A stretch of DNA of 35,476 nt from Roseobacter sp. (GCA_011050655.1 DRFG01000172.1:1-35476), one strand, 5' to 3'; shown: positions 1 through 9,022, counted from the first letter of the stretch. Translations and numbers: made by a program. Notes: generated by a model from the letters alone, not told the origin.

Positions 1-363
1 GGCGATTTCACCGATGCCAGCGTTGATGGGATAATCTATGATCGCAAGGTCCCAGATTATAACAATGCAGATGCGTCCTATGATCCGAATTCGGCTGACC
101 CGCTACAAGTTACGAACTTAGCCATGGACAGTACGGCAATCGCAACTAACGGAACGTTCTTGGGAAACTTGTCGCAAAAAAATGGTGCCGTCGGCGAATA
201 TGGTGGTATTTTCGGCGGTACCGGCGCAACTGAAGTTGCCGGTGTTATACATGCAGAGACGCACATTAGTCAGTTCGAGACACCAATCGAATACGGTGCA
301 TTCGTGTTGGCGCAATGTGGTCAGCCGAACGAAGACCCTATCTGCAATCAGCCCGTGCGCTAA
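1..363 (+). CDS. TbpB-like surface lipoprotein, C-terminal part (5' end outside window)
   Basis: The frame is open from base 1 to the TAA at 361-363, giving 120 residues with no start, so the gene begins upstream of the window. The visible part resembles the C-terminal beta-barrel domain of transferrin-binding-protein-B-like lipoproteins: a run rich in Gly, Asn and Thr, then the pattern GEYGGIFGGTGATEVAGVI, which matches the family's closing strands (xxGxFxGxxAxEVxGxF). Such proteins are exported as lipoproteins and flipped to the outer leaflet by Slam proteins. The next gene, 8 bases downstream, is a Slam-type barrel, which supports this cargo role. The lipobox, the N-terminal lobe and any ligand-binding face cannot be seen, so what it binds is unknown. 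The family is fairly sure, the ligand is not. Confidence 0.7.
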   Translation, partial: GDFTDASVDGIIYDRKVPDYNNADASYDPNSADPLQVTNLAMDSTAIATNGTFLGNLSQKNGAVGEYGGIFGGTGATEVAGVIHAETHISQFETPIEYGAFVLAQCGQPNEDPICNQPVR

Positions 364-371
364 CTGCGCGC

Positions 372-1772
372 ATGTTAGGTGTCTTGAAACCGCAAGCTCT
401 CGCCGTTGTCTGCGCCGCCGCGCTAGCCTTATCGCTCGCCCCCAATCTGACCACGGCCCAACAAAACGCTGTTGAGCTTTCGTTACCCGAGGCACGTGCA
501 TTGGCGGTGCACGCGTTGTCAAATGGGCGACCCGAATTGGCCTCAAAAATAGCCAGTGGGCTATTGGAAGCCGACCCCCGATCCCCCTATGCGCATTACG
601 TGCTGGCGAACGCGTATGCCGACATGGGCCGCAGCCGCGACGGGCGCAAGGCGGCGGCACGCGCCTATCGTTACTCGAAAATTCCCGTCCAGAAATTTGA
701 GGCGGCCGAGCTAGCAGCGCGGCTTTCCTATGCAGAAGAACGGCCTACTCTCACCCAACTCTGGTTACGTCGCGCGGTGCAGAACGCCCCCTCCCCGCAG
801 ATAGAGGCGCAGCTGGGGAAAGACTTTGCCAAAGTCCGGCAACAAAACCCGTTTTCTTTTTCGCTTAATGGCGGGGTTCGACCTTCGACCAATGTCAACA
901 ACGGCGCAGATACTGCCCAGCAAGTCATCGATGGGCTTCCCTTCACCGGGCAGCTCAGCGGATCGGCGCAGGCGTTGTCCGGCGTGATTGGGTCATTGGA
1001 CGGCATTGCTGGTTATCGCTTGCGTGGCACGGCTAGATCGCGCATGGACGTATCCGCGCGGATATATGTGCAGCGGATAATATTAGATAACGCCGCGAAA
1101 ATAGTCGCGCCAAGTTTGCGCAACGGTGACCTTGCAAGCACCTATGGCGAAATCGCATTGAACCAACAATTTGCAGTCGGCAACCCCGGAAGCAGCGTCA
1201 ACCTTGATGCCGCAGTCGGCCAATACTGGACAGGAGGCAACGCCAATTATGGCTTTGTCCGTTTGGGTGCGGGCCATCAGTGGCAGATGAACACACGAAT
1301 TGCATTAACCCTGAGCGCTAGCGTAGAACAACGTTTTTCAGCGCGTTCAGATATCTATGACAGCCGCACATTAGGGCTGGTCGTCGGTGCGAGATACAAG
1401 CTGGGATCGGGAGACGGAGTAACTGTTTCGTTGAATCTGCTGAATACCAACAGTGACTTTGTGAACAGCCGTGTCTCGGCCGCTGCTGTACGGATGTCTT
1501 ATAGCTTTGCCGACAAGATCGGCCCCGCGTTGGTAAGCTTCGGCCTGGCGCTTGGCCGATCAGATTACCCAGACTACGTGGCTGTTTTCAATGTGCCCGG
1601 TGGCAAACAGGACCGGTCAGCCTATGCAGATGTGAATATCTTTTTGCCCGATATAGACTATGGGGGCTTTGCCCCAACGCTAAGATTACGGGCCGGACGC
1701 ACACAATCAAACGTCAGCAGGTTCGATACTCGAGAATTCTCTGTGGCTGTGGGCATCCGATCAAAATTCTGA
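372..1772 (+). CDS. Slam-type surface lipoprotein assembly modifier (type XI secretion outer-membrane protein)
   Basis: A 466-residue protein, close to the size of neisserial Slam. It has a signal peptide (about residues 1-29, Ala-rich core, cleavage near TTA|QQ), an alpha-helical TPR-like region (about 32-125, with the ADPRSPYAHYVLANAYADMGR helix-turn-helix pattern) and a C-terminal region of alternating beta strands from about 145 to the end. It finishes in the aromatic residue Phe, as outer-membrane barrels do. Slam proteins move lipoproteins such as TbpB to the cell surface. I chose ATG 372 over ATG 315 because only 372 gives a compact signal peptide; 315 lies inside the preceding gene and adds a charged leader. 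No clear Shine-Dalgarno precedes 372, so translation is probably coupled to the preceding stop 8 bases upstream. Other TPR-barrel porins are the main alternative. Confidence 0.75.
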   Translation: MLGVLKPQALAVVCAAALALSLAPNLTTAQQNAVELSLPEARALAVHALSNGRPELASKIASGLLEADPRSPYAHYVLANAYADMGRSRDGRKAAARAYRYSKIPVQKFEAAELAARLSYAEERPTLTQLWLRRAVQNAPSPQIEAQLGKDFAKVRQQNPFSFSLNGGVRPSTNVNNGADTAQQVIDGLPFTGQLSGSAQALSGVIGSLDGIAGYRLRGTARSRMDVSARIYVQRIILDNAAKIVAPSLRNGDLASTYGEIALNQQFAVGNPGSSVNLDAAVGQYWTGGNANYGFVRLGAGHQWQMNTRIALTLSASVEQRFSARSDIYDSRTLGLVVGARYKLGSGDGVTVSLNLLNTNSDFVNSRVSAAAVRMSYSFADKIGPALVSFGLALGRSDYPDYVAVFNVPGGKQDRSAYADVNIFLPDIDYGGFAPTLRLRAGRTQSNVSRFDTREFSVAVGIRSKF

Positions 1773-1836
1773 GAAGTGCTGGCATGATCTGCCAGCCATG
1801 CTAGGTTCAAACCGGAATTAGATTAAAGGACCTCCC

Positions 1837-2271
1837 ATGCCTATCAAGTATCTTCACACAATGGTGCGAGTCAAAAATCTGGAAAAGTCCCAGGCATTTT
1901 ATGAACTGCTCGGTCTGAAAGAACGCCGCAGAATCGATCATGAGCAAGGGCGGTTTTCGCTGATATTCATGTGCCCTCCCGGCCAAGATGACGGGCATGC
2001 GGATGTGGAGCTTACCTATAATTGGGACGGCGATGATGCATTGCCAGATGACAGTCGCCATTTCGGCCACCTCGCCTATACGGTTGAAAACATCTATGAA
2101 ACTTGCGAGATGCTTCAAAATAACGGCGTGACGATCAATCGGCCTCCGCGTGACGGGCGCATGGCCTTTATTCGGTCACCTGACAACATATCCGTCGAAT
2201 TGCTGCAAGAAGGTGACGCGCTTGAGCCGGCAGAACCTTGGGCGAGCATGGAAAACATCGGCCATTGGTAA
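1837..2271 (+). CDS. gloA: Lactoylglutathione lyase (glyoxalase I)
   Basis: A 144-residue VOC-fold enzyme that converts the methylglyoxal-glutathione hemithioacetal to S-lactoylglutathione in the cytosol. The expected metal ligands are visible in order: His7 (LHTMVRV), Glu58 (DVELTYNW), His78 (HFGHLAY) and Glu121 (SVELLQ). Their spacing closely follows E. coli GlxI (His5, Glu56, His74, Glu122), so this is probably a Ni/Co-type enzyme. The ATG follows AAAGGACCTCCC, a usable ribosome site. The stop lies a few bases before the probable start of the next gene, a DUF1194 protein, so the two may share a transcript, though no functional link is obvious. Confidence 0.9.
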   Translation: MPIKYLHTMVRVKNLEKSQAFYELLGLKERRRIDHEQGRFSLIFMCPPGQDDGHADVELTYNWDGDDALPDDSRHFGHLAYTVENIYETCEMLQNNGVTINRPPRDGRMAFIRSPDNISVELLQEGDALEPAEPWASMENIGHW

Positions 2272-2282
2272 CGGTCACGCCA

Positions 2283-2993
2283 GTGCTGAGAAATTTATCC
2301 CTCTCAGTGCTATTGTCGAACGTGCCCATCGCTGCATCCGCCGCCGGGTGCAGGTTGGCCTTGGTTCTGGCGATGGATGTTTCCAGTTCGGTCGACGCCG
2401 AAGAAGACAGGTTGCAACGCGGCGGATTAGCTTCGGCTTTGCTGTCCGAACCGGTTCGAAAGGCCTTTTTCTCGACTGATTTGCCTGTGGCTCTGGCTGT
2501 TTACGAATGGTCGGGGCGCTATAATCAGCAGATCATCTTAGATTGGAGGATGATAGATAGCCAATCTGCCTTGCAGGAGGTTTCGGACACCATCGCTTTT
2601 AGCAAGCGCAGCTATAACGATTTCCCGACCGCCATGGGGTATGGGCTTGGTTTTGGGGCGGCATTACTGGAACGCGGGCCAAAATGTCTTTACACCACTC
2701 TCGACATGGCAGGTGATGGCCAAAACAACGAAGGTTTTGGGCCGCAGCTTGCCTATACGGAATTTCCATTTGATGACGTGACGGTAAATGGTTTGGTCGT
2801 AAACGCGGCGGAGTTCGAAGCCGAAGTGGAATTGGTGACCTATTACCAAAACCAAGTGCTGCACGGTCCCGGTGCATTTCTGATCATAGCCAACGGATTT
2901 AGCGATTATGAGCGAGCCATGCGCATTAAATTGGAAAGAGAGCTGACCCCCCCTGCCATAGGGGCGCTTCGCAAGCTGGAGACCGCCGGATGA
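2283..2993 (+). CDS. Exported DUF1194 (von Willebrand factor A-like) protein, first of a tandem pair
   Basis: A 236-residue product if GTG 2283 is the start. That start gives a signal peptide (MLRNLSLSVLL...AASAAG) directly before the mature domain; TTG 2238 and TTG 2265 are upstream alternatives that overlap gloA. A DxSxS metal-site motif is present at Asp32-Ser34-Ser36 (AMDVSSSVD), followed by the family pattern VYEWSG and a DMAGDGQNNEG segment typical of DUF1194. Residues near the C-terminus (GFSDYERAMRIKLEREL) match the second copy. The stop overlaps the next ATG (ATGA at 2990-2993), so the two genes are translationally coupled. Function is unknown; the fold suggests metal-dependent protein binding in the periplasm. 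Confidence 0.75.
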   Translation: MLRNLSLSVLLSNVPIAASAAGCRLALVLAMDVSSSVDAEEDRLQRGGLASALLSEPVRKAFFSTDLPVALAVYEWSGRYNQQIILDWRMIDSQSALQEVSDTIAFSKRSYNDFPTAMGYGLGFGAALLERGPKCLYTTLDMAGDGQNNEGFGPQLAYTEFPFDDVTVNGLVVNAAEFEAEVELVTYYQNQVLHGPGAFLIIANGFSDYERAMRIKLERELTPPAIGALRKLETAG

Positions 2994-3709
2994 TAAAGGC
3001 GCTGGCCCTGGCTTTAACACTGGCCGGTTCCGCAAATGCCGCCCCTTGTCGCCAAGCGCTGGTTTTGGGGCTTGATGTTTCGGGATCGGTTGATGCGCAT
3101 GAATACCGGTTGCAGCTTAATGGTATCGCTTCGGCCTTAAGTAATCCAAGTGTGCGCGACGCTTTCTTGTCAACGCAGTCAGCATTCGTTTCGGTCCTAA
3201 TCTATGAATGGAGCGGCCCTGTCGATCAAAGAATTCTGGTGCCTTGGACCGATATCACCCGTAGCGCTACGCTCGATGAAGTTATTGACAGGTTGGTTGC
3301 AACCTCGCGTCGTGATGCGTCGCCGGGTACTGCCCTTGGCGCGGCGATGGCCCAAGGGGTACAACACCTGAGCCAGCGCTCCGATTGTTCAAAGCGTACC
3401 TTGGACATTTCGGGTGATGGCAAATCCAACCTCGGACCGCGCCCGCGCGATGTTAAAAATCACATCTCGGACATGGGAGTAACGGTCAACGCGCTGGTAG
3501 TCACTTTAAACAGCCCGCGTGTCAGCGCGGGCAGCCAGGCAGGCAATGATGATCTGCCGACTTATTTCAAAGCGGAAGTCATCACAGGAGCCGACGCGTT
3601 TGTGGAGACCACCACAGGATACGCCGATTATGAGGCTGCGATGATACGCAAGTTATTGCGTGAGTTGGCAGGCCAGTCTGTCGCCCAGCTTGCAGAGGGT
3701 CAGAGATAG
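2990..3709 (+). CDS. Exported DUF1194 (von Willebrand factor A-like) protein, second of a tandem pair
   Basis: A 239-residue protein with a short signal peptide (MIKALALALTLAGSANA|AP) and a DxSxS site at Asp29-Ser31-Ser33 (GLDVSGSVD). It shares VYEWSG-like (IYEWSG), DISGDGKSN and the C-terminal GYADYEAAMIRKLLREL block with the preceding gene, so the two are paralogues from a duplication that has since diverged widely. The ATG overlaps the previous stop by 4 bases. Its last 10 bases overlap the convergent phzF-like gene. A conserved cysteine sits just after the signal peptide in both copies (Cys20 here, Cys23 in the first), possibly one half of a disulfide. No enzymatic motif is visible. Confidence 0.8.
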   Translation: MIKALALALTLAGSANAAPCRQALVLGLDVSGSVDAHEYRLQLNGIASALSNPSVRDAFLSTQSAFVSVLIYEWSGPVDQRILVPWTDITRSATLDEVIDRLVATSRRDASPGTALGAAMAQGVQHLSQRSDCSKRTLDISGDGKSNLGPRPRDVKNHISDMGVTVNALVVTLNSPRVSAGSQAGNDDLPTYFKAEVITGADAFVETTTGYADYEAAMIRKLLRELAGQSVAQLAEGQR

Positions 3710-4527
3710 CGCACCCCCCCGCTGATGCGGATCGAACTACCGAGAGTGATCGGAATCTGCGCGGTTATCATGGACTTTGCCCCCATGTCTTCGCCTTGAA
3801 TCAATGTGATCTCGCCCGCGTGAGGCCATCCGATATCGCGCAGCACCCCGGCAAACGCGGCAGCAGCGGCCCCTGTAGCCGGATCTTCAAGGACGCCGCC
3901 GGAGGCAAAGGCGTTTCTGACGTGAAACAGCCTGTCGGATGCTGGCCAGACCAGTGCGATTGTGACCAGCCCGTAATTTTTCATCAAATCCTTGCCGAGA
4001 CCAAGTTGGTAGGTCATGGCGGATAACGTGGCTCGACTGTTTAAGGTTAGGATCAGATGATTTGCCCCGGCGTTGGCAAGCATGGGTTCAATTCGCCGGT
4101 CTAAGTCGTTGGCGGTTAGACCGAACAGATCCAGTGCCGCCCCAGTAACCGTCGCCTCTGCGGGCTCGCTTTTTGTTGGCGGCGATTGCAGCGCTGCGTG
4201 CAAATGCCTGCCTGAATATTTACCCTCAACCGTTATCCGAACCGCATTTAACGTCAGTTGAAATATGCCGTCACCGAACCGATCAGCCAAGGCTGCCCCC
4301 AAAGCAATGGTTGCATGACCGCAGAAAGGTACTTCGCTTTCCGGCGAAAAATATCGCACACGCCATCCATCCCCGTCGGGTCGCGCAAAGACCGTTTCGG
4401 AATACCCCACATCCGCTGCGATCTTGCGCATCTCTGCCTCCGATGGGTGATGATCCGCAATCACAACCCCGGCTGGATTTCCGCCTTGTTGGTCAATCGC
4501 AAAAGCGGCGAGGCGCAATGGTTCCAT
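3700..4527 (-). CDS. PhzF family isomerase/epimerase
   Basis: A 275-residue protein of the PhzF/diaminopimelate-epimerase fold. Visible hallmarks are the N-terminal NPAGVV loop (about residues 17-22), Glu44 in GYSETVFA (the general acid/base position of PhzF), FCGHATIALG, and the C-terminal DPATGAAAAAFAG loop. These residues predict an intact active site, but substrates in this family vary widely and there is no phenazine gene nearby, so the reaction is not predicted. ATG 4527 is preferred over 4563 because the family begins right before the xxAF motif and an AAGGGGAA run lies upstream of 4527. The 3' end overlaps the convergent DUF1194 gene by 10 bases. Confidence 0.85.
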   Translation of the reverse strand: MEPLRLAAFAIDQQGGNPAGVVIADHHPSEAEMRKIAADVGYSETVFARPDGDGWRVRYFSPESEVPFCGHATIALGAALADRFGDGIFQLTLNAVRITVEGKYSGRHLHAALQSPPTKSEPAEATVTGAALDLFGLTANDLDRRIEPMLANAGANHLILTLNSRATLSAMTYQLGLGKDLMKNYGLVTIALVWPASDRLFHVRNAFASGGVLEDPATGAAAAAFAGVLRDIGWPHAGEITLIQGEDMGAKSMITAQIPITLGSSIRISGGVRYL

Positions 4528-4647
4528 GAGGTTTATTTCCCCTTCCACGAAGGCTTTCCGCATGACGCCATCATGAGCCGTCAGGTTCCCGAGGTCCAGA
4601 CCCCACTAGTCCTGGATGCCTCACTTCAAAAAGCCAACGAAAAAGGG

Positions 4648-5148
4648 TCAATAAATATAGCGAATTTGATCGGTCCAGTATCGCTCCATCCGCTTGAGCG
4701 AATGGGTGACATCCTCCATTCCGGCCGGTCCAAGAACACCTTTTTTCTTTAACCCCACGGCGTGACGGCCAAACAATTCCGATACCACCCCGCTTATGTG
4801 CCGACCTTTTGCCGTCAGGCGAACCCGCACCGATCTGCGGTCGATTTCACAACGCTGATGATGCATATAGCCCATATCAACCAGCTTCTTCAAATTATAG
4901 CTGACATTGCTGCCCTGGTAGTAACCGCGTGTTTTCAGCTCGCCAGCGGTCACTTCGTTATCCCCGATGTTGAAAAGGAGTAACGCCTGAACAGCGTTGA
5001 TTTCTATCACCCCAACGCGTTCGAATTCATCTTTGATCACGTCCAGCAGCAAGCGGTGTAATCTTTCAACAAGGCTCAATGCATCAAGATAACCTTGCAT
5101 AAAGTTTGCATGAGAGCCCGGCAAGGTAAGGGAATCTTGGATACTCAT
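4648..5148 (-). CDS. MarR-family winged-helix transcriptional regulator
   Basis: A 166-residue protein with a winged-helix core: NEVTAGELKTRGYYQGSNVS corresponds to the helix-turn-helix, with recognition helix GSNVSYNLKKLVDMGY, and the wing is HHQRCEIDRRSVRVRLTAKG with the family Asp-Arg-Arg-Ser pattern. Long flanking helices fit a MarR dimer. The ATG has a GGAGAAG ribosome site 7 bases upstream. It may belong to the alphaproteobacterial LdtR-like subgroup, judging from the YYQGSNVSYNLKKLV signature, but that is memory, not a search. The PhzF-like gene downstream runs the same way and could be a target or partner. Two AGAAACT direct repeats upstream are candidate operator half-sites. Confidence 0.85.
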   Translation of the reverse strand: MSIQDSLTLPGSHANFMQGYLDALSLVERLHRLLLDVIKDEFERVGVIEINAVQALLLFNIGDNEVTAGELKTRGYYQGSNVSYNLKKLVDMGYMHHQRCEIDRRSVRVRLTAKGRHISGVVSELFGRHAVGLKKKGVLGPAGMEDVTHSLKRMERYWTDQIRYIY

Positions 5149-5176
5149 ATTTCTTCTCCAACTCTAACTATCGGTC

Positions 5177-5195
5177 AGAAACTGGACAAGAAACT
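5177..5195 (-). promoter_or_regulatory. Direct repeat upstream of the marR-like gene (possible operator)
   Basis: AGAAACT occurs at 5177-5183 and again at 5189-5195, exactly 12 bases apart, within an AT-rich stretch about 30-45 bases upstream of the regulator's start. The position suits autoregulation, but MarR proteins usually bind inverted rather than direct repeats, so this is tentative. Confidence 0.25.
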
Positions 5196-5259
5196 AAAAT
5201 ATATCGTTAAAACAAACGGATGCCGCGCATACACATGATTTTCGCACAAAATGGCTGCC

Positions 5260-5526
5260 TTACAGGGGGTTGTCGGCCAGATGCCCCTGGATGTCTGCGA
5301 TCAGACCTGAATATTCTTCTGGTGCAACAGATTGCCCCGTAACCCATTGATAAATATCGTGATCGTTTTCGCTCAACATTTCATCATATAGCGATAAAGC
5401 GACCTCATCCATCATCGAAAGCCTTTGGGACGCATAGGACGGTAGGATCAGGTCCATTTCCTTTATGCCACGCCGCATCGATCTCATATGCAAACGTTTT
5501 ACCTTGTATTCATGAGGCTCAGTCAC
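5260..5526 (-). CDS. sdhE: Succinate dehydrogenase flavinylation/assembly factor SdhE
   Basis: An 88-residue YgfY/SdhE family protein. The defining RGxxE motif is present in LHMRSMRRGIKEMDL, followed by the helical bundle ending in WVTGQ...PEEYSGLIADI. SdhE promotes covalent FAD attachment to the flavoprotein subunit of succinate dehydrogenase in the cytosol. I chose GTG 5526, which begins VTEPHEYKVKRLHMRS, because an AGGGTGA ribosome site sits 7-8 bases upstream and the length then matches the family; an upstream start at 5550 would add eight residues. The GTG overlaps the stop of the XRE regulator by 8 bases, so translation is probably coupled. No sdh genes are in the window. Confidence 0.87.
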   Translation of the reverse strand: MTEPHEYKVKRLHMRSMRRGIKEMDLILPSYASQRLSMMDEVALSLYDEMLSENDHDIYQWVTGQSVAPEEYSGLIADIQGHLADNPL

Positions 5527-5917
5527 GGGCTTCACCCTGAAGAATGCCACGCAGTTGCTTTTCCAGACGTCCGACCTGTTCGGCCCGCTTCAGCATGTCG
5601 GCACGCACTTCTCGTAAGGCAATTAATACTTCCTTCATACTCGCGGCGTGTGTGGCCACCTCGTCAGGCGCATCAAGTCCCTCGCCTTCACCGTTGATCA
5701 GCCACATCATAGAGACGCCCAATATTCCCGCCAAGGTTGACAGGCGGTTCGCGCGCGGTTCAGATAAATCATCTTCCCAAGCCCGCAAAGTTGACTGCTT
5801 GATACCGATACGTTTGGCCAATACCGCTTGGGTCATGTTTGCGTTTTCACGTGCAGCAGCGACGCGATCACCAAACGTGGCGACCTCGGATCCGTACCAA
5901 TCTTCATTCTCAGTCAT
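5519..5917 (-). CDS. XRE-family (Cro/CI-type) helix-turn-helix regulator
   Basis: A 132-residue protein. The HTH_3 domain covers about residues 15-70: FGDRVAAARENANMTQAVLA, then RIGIKQSTLRAWEDDLSEP as the recognition-helix part, then LAGILGVSMMWLINGEG. The C-terminal part (about 85-130) is a predicted amphipathic helix, rich in Arg, Glu and Leu, likely a dimerising coiled coil. An AGGAGAG site precedes the ATG. The gene is divergent from aspC and overlaps sdhE, so it may regulate either, or itself. Its ligand, if any, is unknown. Confidence 0.85.
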   Translation of the reverse strand: MTENEDWYGSEVATFGDRVAAARENANMTQAVLAKRIGIKQSTLRAWEDDLSEPRANRLSTLAGILGVSMMWLINGEGEGLDAPDEVATHAASMKEVLIALREVRADMLKRAEQVGRLEKQLRGILQGEARD

Positions 5918-5949
5918 TGCGTCTCTCCTGTTTTTGACACCGATGTAGC

Positions 5950-5978
5950 TTGAACGGTGCGTGGCTCGGCCCTATGAG
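5950..5978 (+). promoter_or_regulatory. Candidate sigma70-type promoter for the aspartate aminotransferase gene
   Basis: TTGAAC (5950-5955) is followed, after exactly 17 bases, by TATGAG (5973-5978), 32 bases before the aspC start. Both boxes are imperfect but the spacing is ideal. The 92-base divergent intergenic region must also hold the promoter of the XRE gene on the other strand. Confidence 0.35.
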
Positions 5979-5988
5979 GGTGACGTAG

Positions 5989-7212
<1,224 letters not shown>

Positions 7213-7231
7213 AGTACGAAGGACCAACGCC

Positions 7232-7627
7232 ATGTCGAGCGATTTGCCAGACTATTATTTTAGGGTTCGTGAAAACGGAGCGGCGGTATTTCGTGTGGAT
7301 TCAGAAAATCGGCAGCGTCGGATCGAGATGGATCAGATTGCTGTCGTGAACATTCGTAACGGAGAGATCAAGCCCCAAGGCGACCGCGTGCTATCTGACG
7401 ACGACATGGCCCGGATCCAAGCTTGGATGGAAGAGCGAAAACAAGTCCTTGCGCAACGAGAAATGGACGATATCCACCGTGCTTTGGATCACCTGAACCT
7501 GACCACGCAATGGGTGCAGTCCAAGGCAACGGAAGACCAGCTTGACGTTGTCACCGACAGTCTGCTGATGGCGATGCATGATTTGCGCAATGCCTTGGTG
7601 CGCAAAAAAGCGGACCGGCTCAATTAG
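7232..7627 (+). CDS. Conserved hypothetical protein downstream of aspartate aminotransferase
   Basis: A 131-residue protein that I do not recognise beyond having seen similar ones in Rhodobacterales. It starts at ATG 7232 after a GAAGGACC ribosome site. The first half is a small, probably beta-rich segment (YYFRVRENGAAVFRVDSENR). The second half is helical and charged (about residues 62-131, ending in RNALVRKKADRLN). There is no signal peptide or membrane segment, so it is likely cytosolic. It lies 19 bases behind aspC on the same strand and converges on the MATE gene, whose stop is 21 bases away. No function is inferred. Confidence 0.7.
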   Translation: MSSDLPDYYFRVRENGAAVFRVDSENRQRRIEMDQIAVVNIRNGEIKPQGDRVLSDDDMARIQAWMEERKQVLAQREMDDIHRALDHLNLTTQWVQSKATEDQLDVVTDSLLMAMHDLRNALVRKKADRLN

Positions 7628-7648
7628 GTTTCGCATAACCGTCTACAC

Positions 7649-9022
7649 TTAGATTTTTACGCTTGGGGCTGGTATCAATGCCTTTAGGGTGGTCCCCCAA
7701 AAGCGCGCGTTTAACAGCAGCGCCGCTACCCCTAACCCTACCACCAAACCAAGCCAGACCCCGATGCCGTTCAACCCCATTGTGAATCCCAAAAGATAGG
7801 ATACCGGAATGCCGACCAGCCAATAGCTGATCCCGGCGAGGATCATTGGCACTTTGGTATCTTGAACGCCGCGCAATAATCCCAAGGCCACGGCTTGCGC
7901 CCCATCGACCAACTGGAAGAGCGCCGCCATTGCCAGCAGGCCGACCCCCACCGCAAGGATCTGATCCCGCGCCGGTTCCTCACTTTGCATGAATGCGTCG
8001 ATCAGCGGCTCTGGCCAGAGAACGAAACCAACAATGGTTGCTGCTGCTACCAGTAATGACATCGTGGTGGCTGTAATCGCACCACGGACAAGGTGCGCAG
8101 GATCACGGCGGCCAAGAGCGTTACCTGCGCGTATTGTCGCGACATTGCTGATCCCCAAGTGGATCATGAACGTGATCGAAGCCAGTTGTAGCGCAATTCC
8201 ATGTGCAGCCAATGCGATGGTACCCAGCCAACCCATCATCACCGCCGACGCCGCGAACAACCCTACTTCGCTTAACCCCGTCACCCCTATGGGAAGTCCC
8301 AACCGGAACACCCGTGCCAGCATCTCCCAATCGGGGCGCCATAAACGTACGAAAATCTGATGTTCAGGCATCGCTTTAAGCACGTATACCACTACTGCCA
8401 GCAAGGACGCGCTATGCGACGTAAGTGAAGCTATTGCAGCACCGCGCACCCCCAGTTCGGGTGCCCCCCAATTTCCGAAAATGAAGACGTAGTTGGCCAA
8501 AACGTTCACCATCGCGGAAAATATGGTGATCCAGAACACGACCTGAGTGCGTTCGAGCGCTGCAAGATAACTCTTGAGCACCATGACCAGCAGTGCGGGG
8601 ATGATGCCCCAACCTGCGATCATCAGATACTGCCGCACCATTTCAGCCAGCTCGGGTTCTTGCCCCATCAATCCCATAATGGATCTGGACCATATGAATA
8701 ACGGCAGCGCGAGCACGGCAAATCCAAGCGATAGCCATAGCCCCATACGGGTGGCACGGCGCAGCCCGACTTCATCGCCCTGGGCGTCAAAGGCAGCAAC
8801 CATTGGCATTACCCCCCAGGCAAACCCGGACCCAAAGATCAGCAGGACAAAGAAATAGGTGCTTGCAAGCGTGACGGCTGCAAGCCCTTCGACGCTGTAC
8901 CACCCTACCATGACGGTGTCGGTGACTCCAATGGCCACCTGTCCCAGATGCCCTCCGATCAGCGGCAGGCCCATTATCGTGATTGCGCGAACGTGCCCCG
9001 CATATGTCATTTTCATTGTCAT
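7649..9022 (-). CDS. MATE-family multidrug/sodium antiporter
   Basis: A 457-residue polytopic membrane protein with about 12 hydrophobic segments in two homologous halves, as in NorM. The N-terminal half contains GLPLIGGHLGQVAIGVTDTVMVG, the family's TM1 pattern with the conserved PxxxxQ-like arrangement. The second half contains GLPIGVTGLSEVGLFAASAVMMGWLG. Such proteins export cationic drugs or metabolites using Na+ or H+ gradients across the inner membrane. The first three Met codons (ATGACAATGAAAATG) are all possible starts. The gene is divergent from the hydrolase gene and probably monocistronic. Confidence 0.9.
   Translation of the reverse strand: MTMKMTYAGHVRAITIMGLPLIGGHLGQVAIGVTDTVMVGWYSVEGLAAVTLASTYFFVLLIFGSGFAWGVMPMVAAFDAQGDEVGLRRATRMGLWLSLGFAVLALPLFIWSRSIMGLMGQEPELAEMVRQYLMIAGWGIIPALLVMVLKSYLAALERTQVVFWITIFSAMVNVLANYVFIFGNWGAPELGVRGAAIASLTSHSASLLAVVVYVLKAMPEHQIFVRLWRPDWEMLARVFRLGLPIGVTGLSEVGLFAASAVMMGWLGTIALAAHGIALQLASITFMIHLGISNVATIRAGNALGRRDPAHLVRGAITATTMSLLVAAATIVGFVLWPEPLIDAFMQSEEPARDQILAVGVGLLAMAALFQLVDGAQAVALGLLRGVQDTKVPMILAGISYWLVGIPVSYLLGFTMGLNGIGVWLGLVVGLGVAALLLNARFWGTTLKALIPAPSVKI

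Noticed and set aside
315-371. Upstream start giving a longer Slam protein
   Set aside because: It lies inside the preceding gene and places a charged stretch before the signal peptide; ATG 372 fits better.
5161-5189. TTGTCC-N17-TAGAGT promoter for the marR-like gene (minus strand)
   Set aside because: The predicted transcript start would fall on the ribosome site, so it is unlikely to be the real promoter.
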